Source: Glycine soja
Taxonomy: Eukaryota > Streptophyta > Magnoliopsida > Fabales > Fabaceae
Assembly (NCBI RefSeq): GCF_004193775.1
Contig: NC_041002.1
Location: 18,099,535-18,163,534 of the forward strand
Direction of reading: 5' to 3'
Length of the DNA: 64,000 nt
Below the pieces are notes generated by a model, which worked only from the letters and a program-made list of their open reading frames with translations, made no database searches and was not told the DNA's origin. The position numbers and the translations under genes were made by a program. Shown here piece after piece: positions 31,695-43,100 of the stretch. Positions within the stretch are counted from its first letter, which is position 1, and each line of letters opens with the position of its first letter.

Positions 31695-32717
31695 GGTTAT
31701 GACTCACCAGTACCAATTTTCCCCCAATCTCAGTCGTAACGAAATTCCTTCTCTAGTTAATTAGCGATTCCCAAAATCAACTAAAGTTTATGATCAAGGT
31801 CAGAAGATTATTCTCTTTGTCTTAAATAAATACCCCAATGATCATAGGTCTATCAATTTAAGTCAAAGGATAAAATAAAATCTAGGAATGATTAATTAAA
31901 GATTAACAAATCTATTGGATATTACCCAAACAGTTTGATCATGCAACTAGGTGCAAAACATTTTTTACCTACATCTACCAATTACATGCAGATAATCACT
32001 ACTATGCAATCGGTTAAGTATTAGAATGGCAAGTTCCAAATAAACAATAAAGGTGAGGAATACATTTGGACAGTTACATCATAACCTAGATTAGGGGGCT
32101 AGTCAATCATGGTCAAAGTAAAAGTAGCAAAACTATAAAAGATAAAGATAGATATATCATAGGCAGAAACAATGACCATGATCCTTCCTAGCGGTGTTGC
32201 CCAAACTTTTCAACTCTTAAAATCCCTCAATGTACTCTCAAAATTCATAAAAAGATAAGAATAAAAATAAAGATTGGTTTTTTTTTTCTCCAAAGAGAAA
32301 GGCCTTATTCCTTATTTATAATATTTTGTGGAACTCCTTCTATCTTTCCTTTATTAGAGAATATTATGAATTAGGATTGAAATCTAGGAAGTAATCCTTG
32401 CAATCTTTAGGTGACAGGTGACACAGGCAGACCACGAAAATACAAAATTATTGCATGCATACAAAATTTTCATGGTCGTACAAAATTACTGTATACGTAC
32501 AAAATTATCATGGTCGTACAAACTTAACATGTTTGTGGTCATCTGATTAGCTCCAAATTTTTTTGATATTTAGTTATTTTTCACATGAAACCTCTTAAGC
32601 ACTTGTCTTTCACAAACTTACGCTAACTATGAGATTTATTAAATAAAATATATTAAAATGCATGAATATGACATGAAAATTCACACCAAAATACACTCAA
32701 ATCCAGATTTATCAAAC

Positions 32718-33038
32718 AACTACTTGGTATGGAAAACCCTCATTCATTAAGGAAGCTCGGTGGATATCTTATTTTGGAGTACATTTAAGCAGATAGACAT
32801 ACCTGAATCAATACTTTAGCCCCACGATGATCCGCTCTTCAAATTTGCTGGAGAAAGAATGCCTACAAGAGGATCCATTGAGTTAATGACAAGGTTTAAC
32901 ATTAAGAAGAATAGGTACAAGGGTATTATAGTCAAATACGTGCTGTGAAAGGAACTTTTATAATAGAGTCGGCCAACTATTACTATTAGGTCATATCATT
33001 GGGCCTAAAAAGCACAGGAGCCATATACTAGCATCTTT
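32718..33038 (+). pseudogene. Protease-region relic of Tat-like element G
   Basis: In one plus-strand frame from about 32803: PHDDPLFKFAGERMPTRGSI, then ELMTRFNIKKNRYKGIIVKY. This resembles the region in Tat/Retand-like polyproteins that follows the protease active site (family: DDPL..FAGER..TRG.I.L...). The continuation near 32960-33030 (LGLKSTGAIY) resembles the LGRP.LN.LGAI stretch. The active-site Asp part is missing to the left, where the E LTR begins. The block is cut at 33038 by the copia LTR. Confidence 0.5.
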
Positions 33039-34155
33039 TGTTGGATAAGTGACCTCAATAACTTAAGAAGGGGGGTGAATTAAGTTTCAAAATTTTCCCA
33101 CTAACAAGCTTAAACCCCCTTTTAAATGATAGGCTTAGAATGTCGAAGAAGAACAAGAAGCAATCAATTTAACAATGTTCTTTTAAATGCGCAAGACGAA
33201 GTAAACTGCAATAAAATAACTAAGGGAAGAGAAAAATGCAAACTCAGTTTTATACTGGTTTGGCCACTTCCTATGCCTATGTCTAGTCCTCAAGCAACCC
33301 ACTTAAGATTTTCACTAACTTGGTAAAAAACCTTTTTACAACTTCTGAACACCCAAGGAATCCCTTTCCCTTGTGCTCAACAAAATCACAATTCAAGAGA
33401 CAACCAGTCTCTTGATTACAACTTCAAGAGATGAACAAAAAGATTTCTCTCTTTTAGAGTGGATAATACAATTTGATGTTCCTAGATGAACTCTCAATAG
33501 ATTTGCAAGTCATTGCTCAAGAGTTGTTGAGAGAGCATTTGACAATGAAGTTCTCTTAGAATATTTCTCTCTTACTTTTTGAAGTCTGACACACATATAT
33601 ATAGGCCCTTCGTGTCTTTTCAAAATTTTTTTGAAAAGATGTGTCTTTTCAAAAAGCTTTTTCTGAAATTCTTCACTGGTAATCAATTATAGGTTTCTGG
33701 TAATCGATTACACAGTTATATTTTGTAGAGTCATGACTTTTCAATTTGAATTTCAAGAGTTTCGTTGCTGGTAATCGATTACACATTCAAAATTCAAATT
33801 TCAAACCCTTTTAAGAAGCTGATTTGCAAACTTGTCTTCTGGTAATCAATTACACTACCTGGTAATCTATTACCATAGCCTTGACATGTTGGAAACAATG
33901 TGTTTTGAGGCAAAAGCTGATCTTGAATGAATCTTGAAGCAATGTTTGTTTGTTGAAGCAACCTTGTCTTAATCTTAAAACAATGTTTAACCTTTGAATG
34001 TTTGTTGAAGTGATCTTGAAAGCAAACTTGTTTGATTATTCTTTGACATCATCAAAATCATGTATTCATACATTCTCAATCTCCCCCTTTTTGATGATGA
34101 CAATCATTATCAACTGAATTCTTCTCAACATCATCAAAACCTGCATTATTCACAT
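33039..34155 (-). mobile_element. SIRE/Maximus-like copia LTR with a scrap of interior
   Basis: LTR about 33039-34078: TGTTGGATAAG on the plus strand, ending ..CATTCTCA. Next to it on the minus strand is a polypurine tract (aaaaagggggagat, 34079-34092), which sets its orientation. A TATA box lies at about 33596-33604 (minus strand tatatatag), with five TAATC(G/A/T)ATTA palindromes (33683-33875) upstream of it. The short interior scrap (34093-34155) has no reading frame. It replaced or interrupted the pol of element G between the protease and RT parts. Confidence 0.62.
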
Positions 34156-35625
34156 CTTATGGATAGAATTCTCAAAGACCAGTTTAGTAGAAAGATGGAG
34201 GTATATGTGGACGACATGGTGGTTAAGTTTGATGAGGCCGAATCCTATGCCTATGATCTAGAATAAATTTTTTCTCAAATCCAAAAACATAAGATGTGAC
34301 TCAATCTCGAAAAGTGTGTGTTTGGAGTAGGAGGAGGCAAGTTTCTAGAATTTATGCTCTCCCATAGAGGGATATGAGTAAATATAGATAAGTTTCAAGC
34401 TTTCATTGAAATGAGAAGCCTAGACTCTCAAGGAAATCCAAAGGCTCACTTTCCGAATAGCCTTGTTAACAAGGTTCCTGCCTTAGATAGCCGAGAAGGC
34501 CAAACCAATCATGAACTTGTTGAAGAAGACCAAAAAGTTCAAATGGGTCCAAGAATGTGTAAAAGCTTTCCAAAACTTAAAACTGACACTAGCCATGCCA
34601 CTTTTGTTAGCCAAGCTAGACACATAAAAGAAGTTAGTCATATATCTGTCAATCTCTAGTGCAGCCGTAAGCGTAGTAGCAATTCATGAACAAGAGGGGA
34701 ACCAACACCCCATCTACTTTGTTAGTAGAATCTTGCATGAAGTTGAGACTAGATAACAATTGATTGAGAATGTAGATTTAGCACTAGTCTATGCAGTACA
34801 ATATCTCCAACAATATTTCCGAAGCTACCAAGTGGTGGTGAGAACTGATTGCCCAATCACAAAAGTCTTGAGAAAACTGGAATTGGTTGAAAGAATGATG
34901 GTATGGTCAATTGAAGTGTCAAAATTTGACATCCTCTATGAACCTGGGGACTAATAAAAGCACAACACTTAGCATATTTCATCAATGAATTACAGCCTAC
35001 CACTCACTTTAAAGACTAGTGGTGGACATTGCATGTGGATAGATCATCCAACTAGAAGGGATGCAGAGTTGGGATTTTATTAAAAAGACCTAACCAAGTG
35101 ACCCTAGAACATTCTCTCAAATTTGAGTTCTAAGCCTCCAATAATTAGACCGAATGTGAGGCACTCCTAGCTGGTCTATGACTAGCTAGGGAAGTGGGGG
35201 AAAAAAAGATAAAATGTTGGAATGTCTCAAAAGTCATTGTAGGACATATAAATGAAGAATATCAAGTTAAAGAACCTCAACTATTGAAATATTGCCACAT
35301 GTTCATGAGGTTGAAAGATGATTTTGAAGAGGTGCAAGTAAAAAATATCGACAGAGATCATAATGAAAGAGCCAGCAAGCTAGCTGGATTGGCAAGTGAT
35401 CGAAAGGCTGGACATTTGACAATGTTCATACAAGAAACCTTGCAGGAACCAAGCATTCAATTAGATGAGTGCATGAACATGTACTTGGGAGAGAAAGGAT
35501 GGATGATCAACGTGTTTGTATACCTCACACAAGGAAAACTTCAAAAAAAACCCTTGGAAGCCAAACTTTTAATGACAAAAGCGGCAAGATATACCATCAT
35601 AGCAAAGGATCTATATAGGTAATAA
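34156..35625 (+). pseudogene. RT and RNase H relic of Tat-like element G
   Basis: The sequence starts MDRILKDQFSRKMEVYVDDM, placing the RT active-site YVDD near 34201-34212. Next come LNLEKCVFGVGGGKFLEFML, a broken connection region, LALVYAVQYLQQYFRSYQVV and VVRTDCPITKVLRKLELVER. RNase H follows: an HVDRSSN-type start near 35030, then CEALLAGL near 35160 and KCWNVSKVIVGHINEEYQVK near 35200. The end contains HNERASKLAGLAS and AKLLMTKAARYTIIAKDLYR. At least four stops or frame changes occur between 34266 and 35190, so the gene is dead. The lineage is Tat-like but not Ogre (no G-patch, different linker). It is cut at 35625 by the F LTR, so its integrase is missing. Confidence 0.82.
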
Positions 35626-36874
35626 TGATTGTCGAATAACATCAAAACAAATAAAACTACGAAATTCTACAGGACATGATTAACCTAGGTCGACTCAAAG
35701 ATATGATTTAATATGGTTCCTACTTTAATTCACTTATAAATAGCAAGGGGAATTTCAATGAATAGTTGGTAACCATTGGAAAGAAATGCGAAAACACAAA
35801 ACAGAAATGTAAAATCTAAATTGAAATAGAGTTTAGTTGCAGAACACAAACAGAATTGCACAAACAGGTTGTTAAACAAATTTCAAATCATCAATCCAAT
35901 TCACCAAACCAATGCAAACGAATTATCATAGTTTTGCAGAGAATGATCAAGTTGTGAAGGTTCAATTAATGTCATCAGAGTTAGTTCAATCAAATTAATC
36001 CCAAAATTCATTTGAAATCGCAAATTAGGTTGGAATATCATCCAAACAATCTCTGATTAAGTTCAAAATTAGGAAAGGAATCCCTAACCAAATTTGTTTT
36101 CAATCCTAAGCATATTCATAATCATGAAAATCAAAAATAGGATTGAAGAAAAAAATGAACATTCACACAAAATTAGAAATACTAAATCAGAACTCAAATT
36201 CAGCCTTGCTTGGAGTGGATCCTTGGATTGATTAAGTGTTTAGCCTTCCATGATCATCAAGGGAAAAGCCACAAATTTTGTGCAAGAACAAAAGAATAGA
36301 AGTGAAAAGAGGAAGAAGAATGAATAATAGTTGAAAGAAAAAGAGAGAAAAGATTTTGATTCTAAAACTTGCACAACAAGTAACTAAATCTGTTTTTGTA
36401 CAAAATGAAATAACTAACTAACTAACTAACTTCCACTAATATATACAATTATTACTCAAAAGGAAGGGATGGTCTTAATTGTGCTCATCTAATCTACCTA
36501 ATTAAACTAATTACACAAAGCAAAGCCCAAATTCACAGCCTAATTATTCAAGTATAGAGGTTCTGACTTCCAATCTCAATTTGACCCTCAAAATGGGAGA
36601 ATTTGCAAAGCTTATTTGTGACAATTAAAGATCTTTTTCTTAGCTTTCCGAGACTACTCACACACTCCATTTGGAGTTCTGTAGTGTTCTATAGGCCCTA
36701 CACAAGGTAGATATGTCAAGTAAGCACAAAAATCCAACAATAAACCACAATTATCAATTGAGCTCAATCATTTGCCTAAGACCAAAACTAAGTTAAGGTG
36801 GGAAAATAGGAGTCAAAGAGAGTTCAAATAAGCTAATAAGAATAGAAAAATACTAAGCTACAAATGCTCAATCA
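35626..36874 (-). repeat. Element F 3' LTR
   Basis: On the minus strand TGATTGAGCATTTG at 36874 down to ..AATCA at 35626. It aligns with the 5' LTR at 56767-57995 (shared taacctaggtcga, gaaatcgcaaattaggttgg, taactaactaactaac). Next to it at 36875-36888 is the tract gtgtggcggaatt (minus strand). Confidence 0.85.
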
Positions 36875-38500
36875 AATTCCGCCACACTTTGTTTTTTGCA
36901 TTCCTGGGCAAAACTAAAAGAAAGACCAAGGAAAAGAAATCAAAGTAAAAAAATAACAACTAAAATAAGGTACGAACAAGGCACACATATTTTTCAACGG
37001 ATCCTAACAATGCATAAAAATGAAAGAGATGGAAAATAGAAGAATGGTCTCAAGGTAACAAGCAATCCATGAACACTTGATCACAAAATGCAAAGAGGAC
37101 AAGTAGTCAAGTCAAAATTAAGAATGTGCCATGGTGATAGAAATCTCTCAAAGAACAACACTCAACCTTACCAAATGTGTATGGGTTTGTGTTTACAGTC
37201 AAGCACCACATGTAACTAGCACATCCAAATTTTGACAAGATTCTAATCCATTCAACTTGAAATACACATGCATCAGAAGATTAAAAGGACTTATATTGGT
37301 TTGCAATGTATGGCTTAGGTAAGGATGTATATGAGAAGGATATTTAGGCTAAAACTAAGGAAAAGAGGGGGCAATGGGGAGTAAGTCAAGAAGTAAAAAG
37401 AGGATAAGAAACAAAGAAACAAAGTGGAGAACAACAACATTAAAATAAAAAGAACTTACAAGAATGAAAATGAACCACAACACAATTTTCTTTTTCATTT
37501 TCTTCTTCTTCTTTTCTTTGTTTGTACAATATTTTTTTTCTTTTTGAACTTTTGCTTTTTATACTCCCTTTTTTTCTCTCTTTTCTTTTATTATTTTTTT
37601 CTTTTGTTTTGTTCTCTTTTATTTTCTCTTTTCAACAAGTCACAAGAAAATGAAATGACGAAAACAAAGGAACTTTCATAAATCAAAGTACAAATCCTCC
37701 ACACTTGTTTGAAACCCACTTCTGAAACAATTCCAAGGCCTTTTTTTCTCCCTAAAGTTTAGGACAACATGGTTTTCCACTTTTTGACTTGCAATGAGCT
37801 ACCAAATGAAAGAAGGAGTTAAAGGCTCAAAAAGGGTGACAATGGATATTAATGCAAGGTAGGTTTATTTGGCTCGTGGCTAAAAGAAATAAGGCCTAAA
37901 TTATCTCAATCAATACATGTGCAACAAGGAATGACAAGAGAAGCAAGGCAAAACCTAGAGTAATCTAGCATAAGTGTGAAATCACACATGAAAGGGCATG
38001 AATGGAATAAGGCAATCCATCCACAAAATCCCAAAAACTCACAAGGCATAATTCCATCACACATGATCCATCTCAAATTTTTCAAGCCTACTTATCACTT
38101 CCACAATTGCAACAATGGTTCACATCAAGCATGAAACCTCTCAACTAAAAATGATACATCTCTCACAAAATATATAAGTTGGAAATCCTATGAAAAACAT
38201 GAGAAAGTGCCTAAATACAACAAGAACATTAGAAAACAGCAACTATAAAATCTACTTTTTTATTTTCTATATGCAAAAACAATAAAAACAGTGAAACAAC
38301 AAAACAAAACAAATACAACAAAATAGAAAATAGAAAACAACAAAACAGAAACAACATACAAATATAGAAAAATAGGCAGAACAAAAACTAAACAGAACAA
38401 AAAACAAATACAGACAAAACAAAAACAATAATAACAGAAAACAAAAAACAGATTTTTCTAAACCTTCCCCCCACACTTGAAATGCAAACAAAGACACAAC
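36875..38500 (-). other. Element F 3' untranslated region
   Basis: No gene. It has the polypurine tract at 36875-36888, a T-rich stretch at 37485-37640 and an A-rich aacaaaacaaatac-type stretch at 38270-38460. The short hydrophobic ORFs at 37424 and 38267 are low-complexity artefacts. Confidence 0.75.
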
Positions 38501-39434
38501 ATATAAAAGAAAATGGAAGGAAACTTCTCAAGTGCCATTCAAGGCACATCATCACATAAAATTGGCAAAACCAAAGAGAGATCCGCCATAAATTCCTCCT
38601 CTGCTTGTGGGGCTTTCATGAAAAGGCTTAAGTTCACTTTGAAGACTTTGTCGCTAACTTCATTTTTAATCTCAACTGCACCATGGGAAAAAAACATTAG
38701 TAATAACAAAAGGACCATCCCATCTAGATTGAAGTTTACCAAAATAAGCTTGAGGCGAGAGTTAAATAAGAGCACTTTTTGGCTAATATGGAACTCCTTC
38801 CTAAGAATCCTAGAGTCATGAAACCTATTCACTTTCTCCTTGTAAATTTTGGAGTTCTCATAGGCTTCTAAGAGGATCTCCTCAAGTTCTTGTAATTGAA
38901 GCTTCCTATCCATACCCGCTTCATCAAATGCCATGTTACAAACTCTTCACTGCCCAATAAGCACAGTGCTCAATTTCCACTAGAAGGTGACATGCCTTAC
39001 CAAAAACCACCCTATAGGGAGACATCCCCAAAGGTGTTCGGTAAGCGGTCCTATGGGCCCATAGAGCATGCTCAAGTAGCTTACTCCAATCCTTCTTGTT
39101 GGGTTGCACTACCTTCTGCTACACTTGCTTGATCTTTCTATTAAAAACCTTCACTTGCCCACTAGATTGGGGATGATAAGCTATAGCAACTCTATGCACA
39201 ACCCCATACTTCTGGAGTAAGGATGCTAATGATCTATTATAGAAGTGCCTCCCCTGGTCACTAATGATGGATCTAGGCACACCAAACCTGCAAAAAATGT
39301 TAGATCTCACAAAATCCACAACAAATTTAGAATTCATTAGTTTTGGTGGCCTTATCTTCAACCCACTTGGAAACATAATCAACTACAAGTAAGATATATG
39401 AAAAACCATGAGAAACGGACCCATAAAACCAATA
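38500..39434 (-). pseudogene. Integrase core and C-terminus of element F
   Basis: Core: [10 protein letters not shown] (first Asp), then [11 protein letters not shown] (second Asp), then [20 protein letters not shown]. The last stretch is 35 residues further on, where the family has GQVEV: the catalytic Glu is replaced by Lys. Downstream are [10 protein letters not shown], then MAFDEAGMDRKLQLQELEEI and KEFHISQKVLLFNSRLKL, the Athila/Calypso C-terminal pattern. Stops and frame changes occur near 38935 and 39325. The N-terminal zinc finger is separated by element D and lies at 50232-50584. Confidence 0.85.
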
Positions 39435-39439
39435 CCCCG

Positions 39440-41250
39440 TGTCATACCCTAATTTCGTCCGGGGACCATTGTTTGGTGGCATGCAACTTTCGTTTGACCA
39501 CTTCGAGATACTTGGCACCCATCGTTAGGCAATTCGTGAAGTTTCGAGACATGCCAGAAATCAAAAGGAAGCATTGTTACACAATCCGTGAAATTCTGTA
39601 ACATGCCAGAAATCAAAAGGACGTATTGTTACGCAATCCGTGAGTTTCCGTAACATTCCGAAAGCCAAAAAAGGGGTAATTACATGGCCCGTAAGGTTCC
39701 GTAACCTTACGGAAAGAAAACAAGTGTCGTTATGAAATTCATAAAGTTTCGTAACGTTACAAAAAAAGAATCACCAAAAAAAGGCAAGGGGGTGTACTTA
39801 GTAAAAATAGGGGTGCAAATAGCAACCAGGCCCACTTGGGCCTTCCAGGATGTTCCTCCAAAAGGCGGTTGCTTCGGGAGGAAGCAACCTAGCTTGCCTG
39901 GGCGAGCTGGGTGGCAAGCTCCTCCCCTATTTTCCTATAAATAGGGGGAGTAGTGAAGGAGAAAAATGTTCAGCCCTCCTGGTATTTCGAGATCACTTGA
40001 AATTAGTGAAAAAAATTGTTTCCGTAAAGAAAATCCAAGCCAAGGCGCTTCAGTAACGTTTCCGTAACGTTTCCGTGGGTGATTTCGCGAAGATTTTCAA
40101 TCGTTCTTCGACGTTCTTCGTTCGTTCTTTGTCGTTCTTCGGTCTTCAACCGGTAAGTTCCCGAAATCGTACTTTTCAATTCATTCTATGTACCCTTAGT
40201 GGTCTTCATTTGTTTTTACGTGCTTTTGTTTTCATTTCATTTACTTTCCATACCCCCTTTTGACGTGCTTTAGTCATTTACTTAAGTCATTTTCTCCCCT
40301 AATCAAAAATAAAATAAATTTCCACCGATCATTTGAATTGTAGCATCCGTTAATTTCTGTTAAAATGAAATCCGACCGTTCGGTCATGCCGTAACCACAT
40401 TGGAAACCAAAAAGAGGTAAAATAATAATATAATAATAAAAAAATATCTTTTAGTAAAATAAACCAAAAAAAATCCATCGGACGTTTCTCTTTGGGATTT
40501 CTCTTTCTTAATCGAATCGACTAATAACCAAAGTGAAACTAAGGCTAAAATCAATTCATAAACCAAACTTTTGTCATCGCCTAAAAAAGCCATTTTCAAA
40601 GGTCGAACGCCTTGAAATGGTCTTTTCCGCTTTTATTGGTTAAGTGTAGATTTCTAAAAAGCCTAAAATCAATATGTAACTTTGTTACCTCTTTCAAAAA
40701 TAAAGAAATCATTAATGGTCCAATGCCTTAATGTTTTCTCACTTTTCAAAAAGAATCGAAAGATTGTCTAATGATCCAAAGCCATAAATGACCTTTCATT
40801 CAATAAAAAAATATCTTGCAAAAAAGGATAAAAAATAACTTAACCAAAATGCTTTGTTCACAAAAGAACTACGTAGGTCTGATTTTCTCATCACAATTGA
40901 GGAATACGTAGGAGCAAAGGGAAACGCCCTTGTCGACCACAAAAAGATAAAAATATAAAAAGGCATAAAAAAGACATAAGAACGTAAAAAAGGAAGATAA
41001 CATAAATTGAAGTCATATTTGCACATTTGATTAAAGGCTGCCGTCTCTTGTGACGGACGTGTGGGGTGCTAATACCCTCCCCTTGCATAAATACAACTCC
41101 CGAACCTTTCACTTAAAGTTCGTAGATCACGTCTTTTCCGGTTTTTCCGACGTTTTCCTCAAATAAACGTTGGTGGCGACTCCGCGCGTATTCCTTTTAT
41201 GGAACACGCACCCGCGAGTCTCGCGTCGCCCTCCCGCCGAAGGGTAGGTT
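39440..41250 (+). repeat. Element D 5' LTR
   Basis: About 1.81 kb. U3 has five or so sub-repeats of the gcaatccgtgaaattccgtaac type (39527-39760), then a GC palindrome with one change (about 39892-39908), TATA box (39936-39943), donor GTAAGT (40153-40158), and hairpins 1 (40869-40911) and 2 (40917-40931). The LTR end and the first primer-site bases are lost: GGTAGGTTG runs directly into TGACTCCACTGGGG at 41251. Confidence 0.92.
40869..40931 (+). promoter_or_regulatory. Conserved two-hairpin motif, element D 5' LTR copy
   Basis: Hairpin 1: CTACGTA (40869-40875) with TACGTAG (40905-40911), inner CTCA/TGAG. Hairpin 2: AAGGG (40917-40921), loop aaacg, CCCTT (40927-40931). The matching copy in the 3' LTR has hairpin 1 at 49839-49881. 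Confidence 0.6.
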
Positions 41251-42106
41251 GTGACTCCACTGGGGACTATTTTTTGAGAGTTAGGCCATTTAATCTTGTG
41301 CAATGTTTTATCATGACTTTCTCCTTTGTTGGTTTCCCTTTATTTTTCTTATGTTCTTGTATATATAACTCTTTGATGTTTTTAGTGCGTTTTAAAATGT
41401 GTTCATGAGGTAAATATTTATTCATTTGATGCACACAAACACCTACACTATTTGCACACTCGGTGGGTTGAAAAGAGGGCCTATACCCAGGTCCATGGGA
41501 ACTTAAGGAGTGGAGGTGAATCTATGATCATGCTAGGTCTCCGACTTGCTTGATTACAGTGAACCCTCATCTAGAGTTTTTCTCTTTGATAACATATTGT
41601 TGCTAGTAGTCCCTACTACTGCAATATGTTCTTCAAAGGGAATGATACCTCTAGAGACCATCAAGAGAGATATGACCACCTTGGGGATTATCACTAAAAA
41701 CCTTTTTAGCTCTCTCCCATATAGGTCCCTTGAATAGGGGCACGCTGCGTGCCATTCTTTTACACTGCCATGCATAAGTGTCATGTACCCTTTTGCTTAT
41801 ATTTTGTGAATATTGTCATACTGTACACTACCGTGTTGCGCCTTTTGCATATGCATCACGCACGGGTTCTATCTTGATCCCCTCTCTTTAACAAACCAAC
41901 GGAGGGTCCGTGTCACCTTCTTAAATACACACGTTGGTCACTTTGCTACCCCAAGACGTTGTATCTAAGAAGGAGACAATTTCCCGGGCTTCCGTATTCA
42001 TAAATTGTATCTGTGTCATATGCATTTCTTCATGCATTCATCCATTCCACCCATGATAGATGTCGGAGTTTTGATTCGCACCGATATTTGTTCACTTTAG
42101 TAAAAC
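41251..42106 (+). other. Element D 5' leader with damaged primer site
   Basis: No gene. Primer-site remnant gactccactgggg at 41253-41265. Highly similar to the element B leader on the other strand. Confidence 0.75.
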
Positions 42107-42648
42107 ATGGGATCAAGTCAAATGCCTTCGCTTAAAAAGAGGTTCTATTAAGTCAAGGTCAAGAGCCTAGGGATCACCAGTCTAAAAGAGTTAGGGCAGT
42201 TGATGGGTTAGCTCCAGCGGCAAGCTTTTCGCAAAGCTTACGGTAAAATTTGGGACCTAGCCATGGTAGAAGTCTCCACAGAGGCCATTGCCTCCCTCGC
42301 CCAGTATTATGATCAGTCGTTGAGGTGCTTCACCTTTGGGGACTTCCAACTATCACCCATGGTGGAAGAATTTGAAGAGATCCTAGGATGCCCTCTAGGG
42401 GGGAGCAAACCATACCTCTTCACAGGGTTCTATCCCTCATTAGCTAGAATTTCCAATATAGTCCAAATCTCGGCGCAGGAATTAGACCACAGGAACCAAG
42501 TCGAAAATGGGGTGGTTGGAATACTGAGAAAATATTTGGAGGCAAAAGCAAGAATCTTGGCAGGTAAAGGAGAGTGGGCCCCGTTCATAGATATTCTCGC
42601 ACTGTTGATTTTTGAAGGAGTCCTCTTTCCGAATGTGGATAGGTTGGT
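42107..42648 (+). pseudogene. Truncated Ogre ORF1 of element D
   Basis: Start ATG at 42107 (MGSSQMPSLKKRFY), then an in-frame TAA where element B has a Gln codon. From 42263 the frame is open: QYYDQSLRCFTFGDFQLSPM, EEILGCPLGGSKPYLFTGF and WAPFIDILALLIFEGVLFPN. This matches the N-terminal plant-mobile-domain-like part of element B ORF1 without B's frameshift near 23835. It ends at NVDRLV, where the sequence becomes 3' LTR (gaccattgtttgg). The join is at a short ggacc/gacc match, so about 10 kb of the element was lost by deletion. Confidence 0.88.
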
Positions 42649-43100
42649 GACCATTGTTTGGTAGCATGCAACTTTCGTTTGACCACTTCGAGGTACTTGC
42701 CACCCATTGTTAAGCAATTCGTGAAGTTCCGAGACATGCCGGAAATCAAAAGGAAGCATTGTTACGCAATCCGTGAAATTCCGTAACATGGCGGAAATCA
42801 AAAAGAAGTATTGTTACGCAATCCGTGAGTTTCCGTAACATTCCGAAAGCTAAAAAAGGAGTAATTACATGGCCCGTATAGTTCCGTAACCTTACGGAAA
42901 GAAAACAAGTGTCGTTACGAAATTCATAAAGTTTCGTAACGTTACGAAAAAAGAATCACCAAAAAAAGGCAAGGGGGGTGTACTTAGTAAAAACGGGGGG
43001 TGCAAATAGCAACCAGGCCCACTTGGGCCTTCCAGGATGTTCCTCTAGAAGGCGGTTGCTTCTGGAGGAAGCAACCTAGCTCGCATGGGCAAGCTGAGCT

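Larger units (their letters stand above)
28693..32717 (-). repeat. 5' LTR of element E, interrupted by a solo LTR
   Basis: The LTR outer parts are 28693-28941 and about 31700-32717 (roughly 1.27 kb together). They sit next to the decayed primer site and end, on the minus strand, with TGTTTGATAAATC at 32717. The right part contains a short sub-repeat (tacaaaattatcatggtcg type, 32440-32525). Boundaries are approximate because this LTR is old and no partner LTR is in the window. Confidence 0.55.

Noticed and set aside
37424..38497. Short very hydrophobic ORFs (FFLLF-rich)
   Set aside because: They come from T-rich or A-rich low-complexity stretches in element F's 3' UTR.
40869..40911. tRNA or tRNA-like gene
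   Set aside because: The outer 7-bp stem suggested an acceptor stem, but there is no T-loop, anticodon arm or internal promoter box, and the inner part is a single stem.
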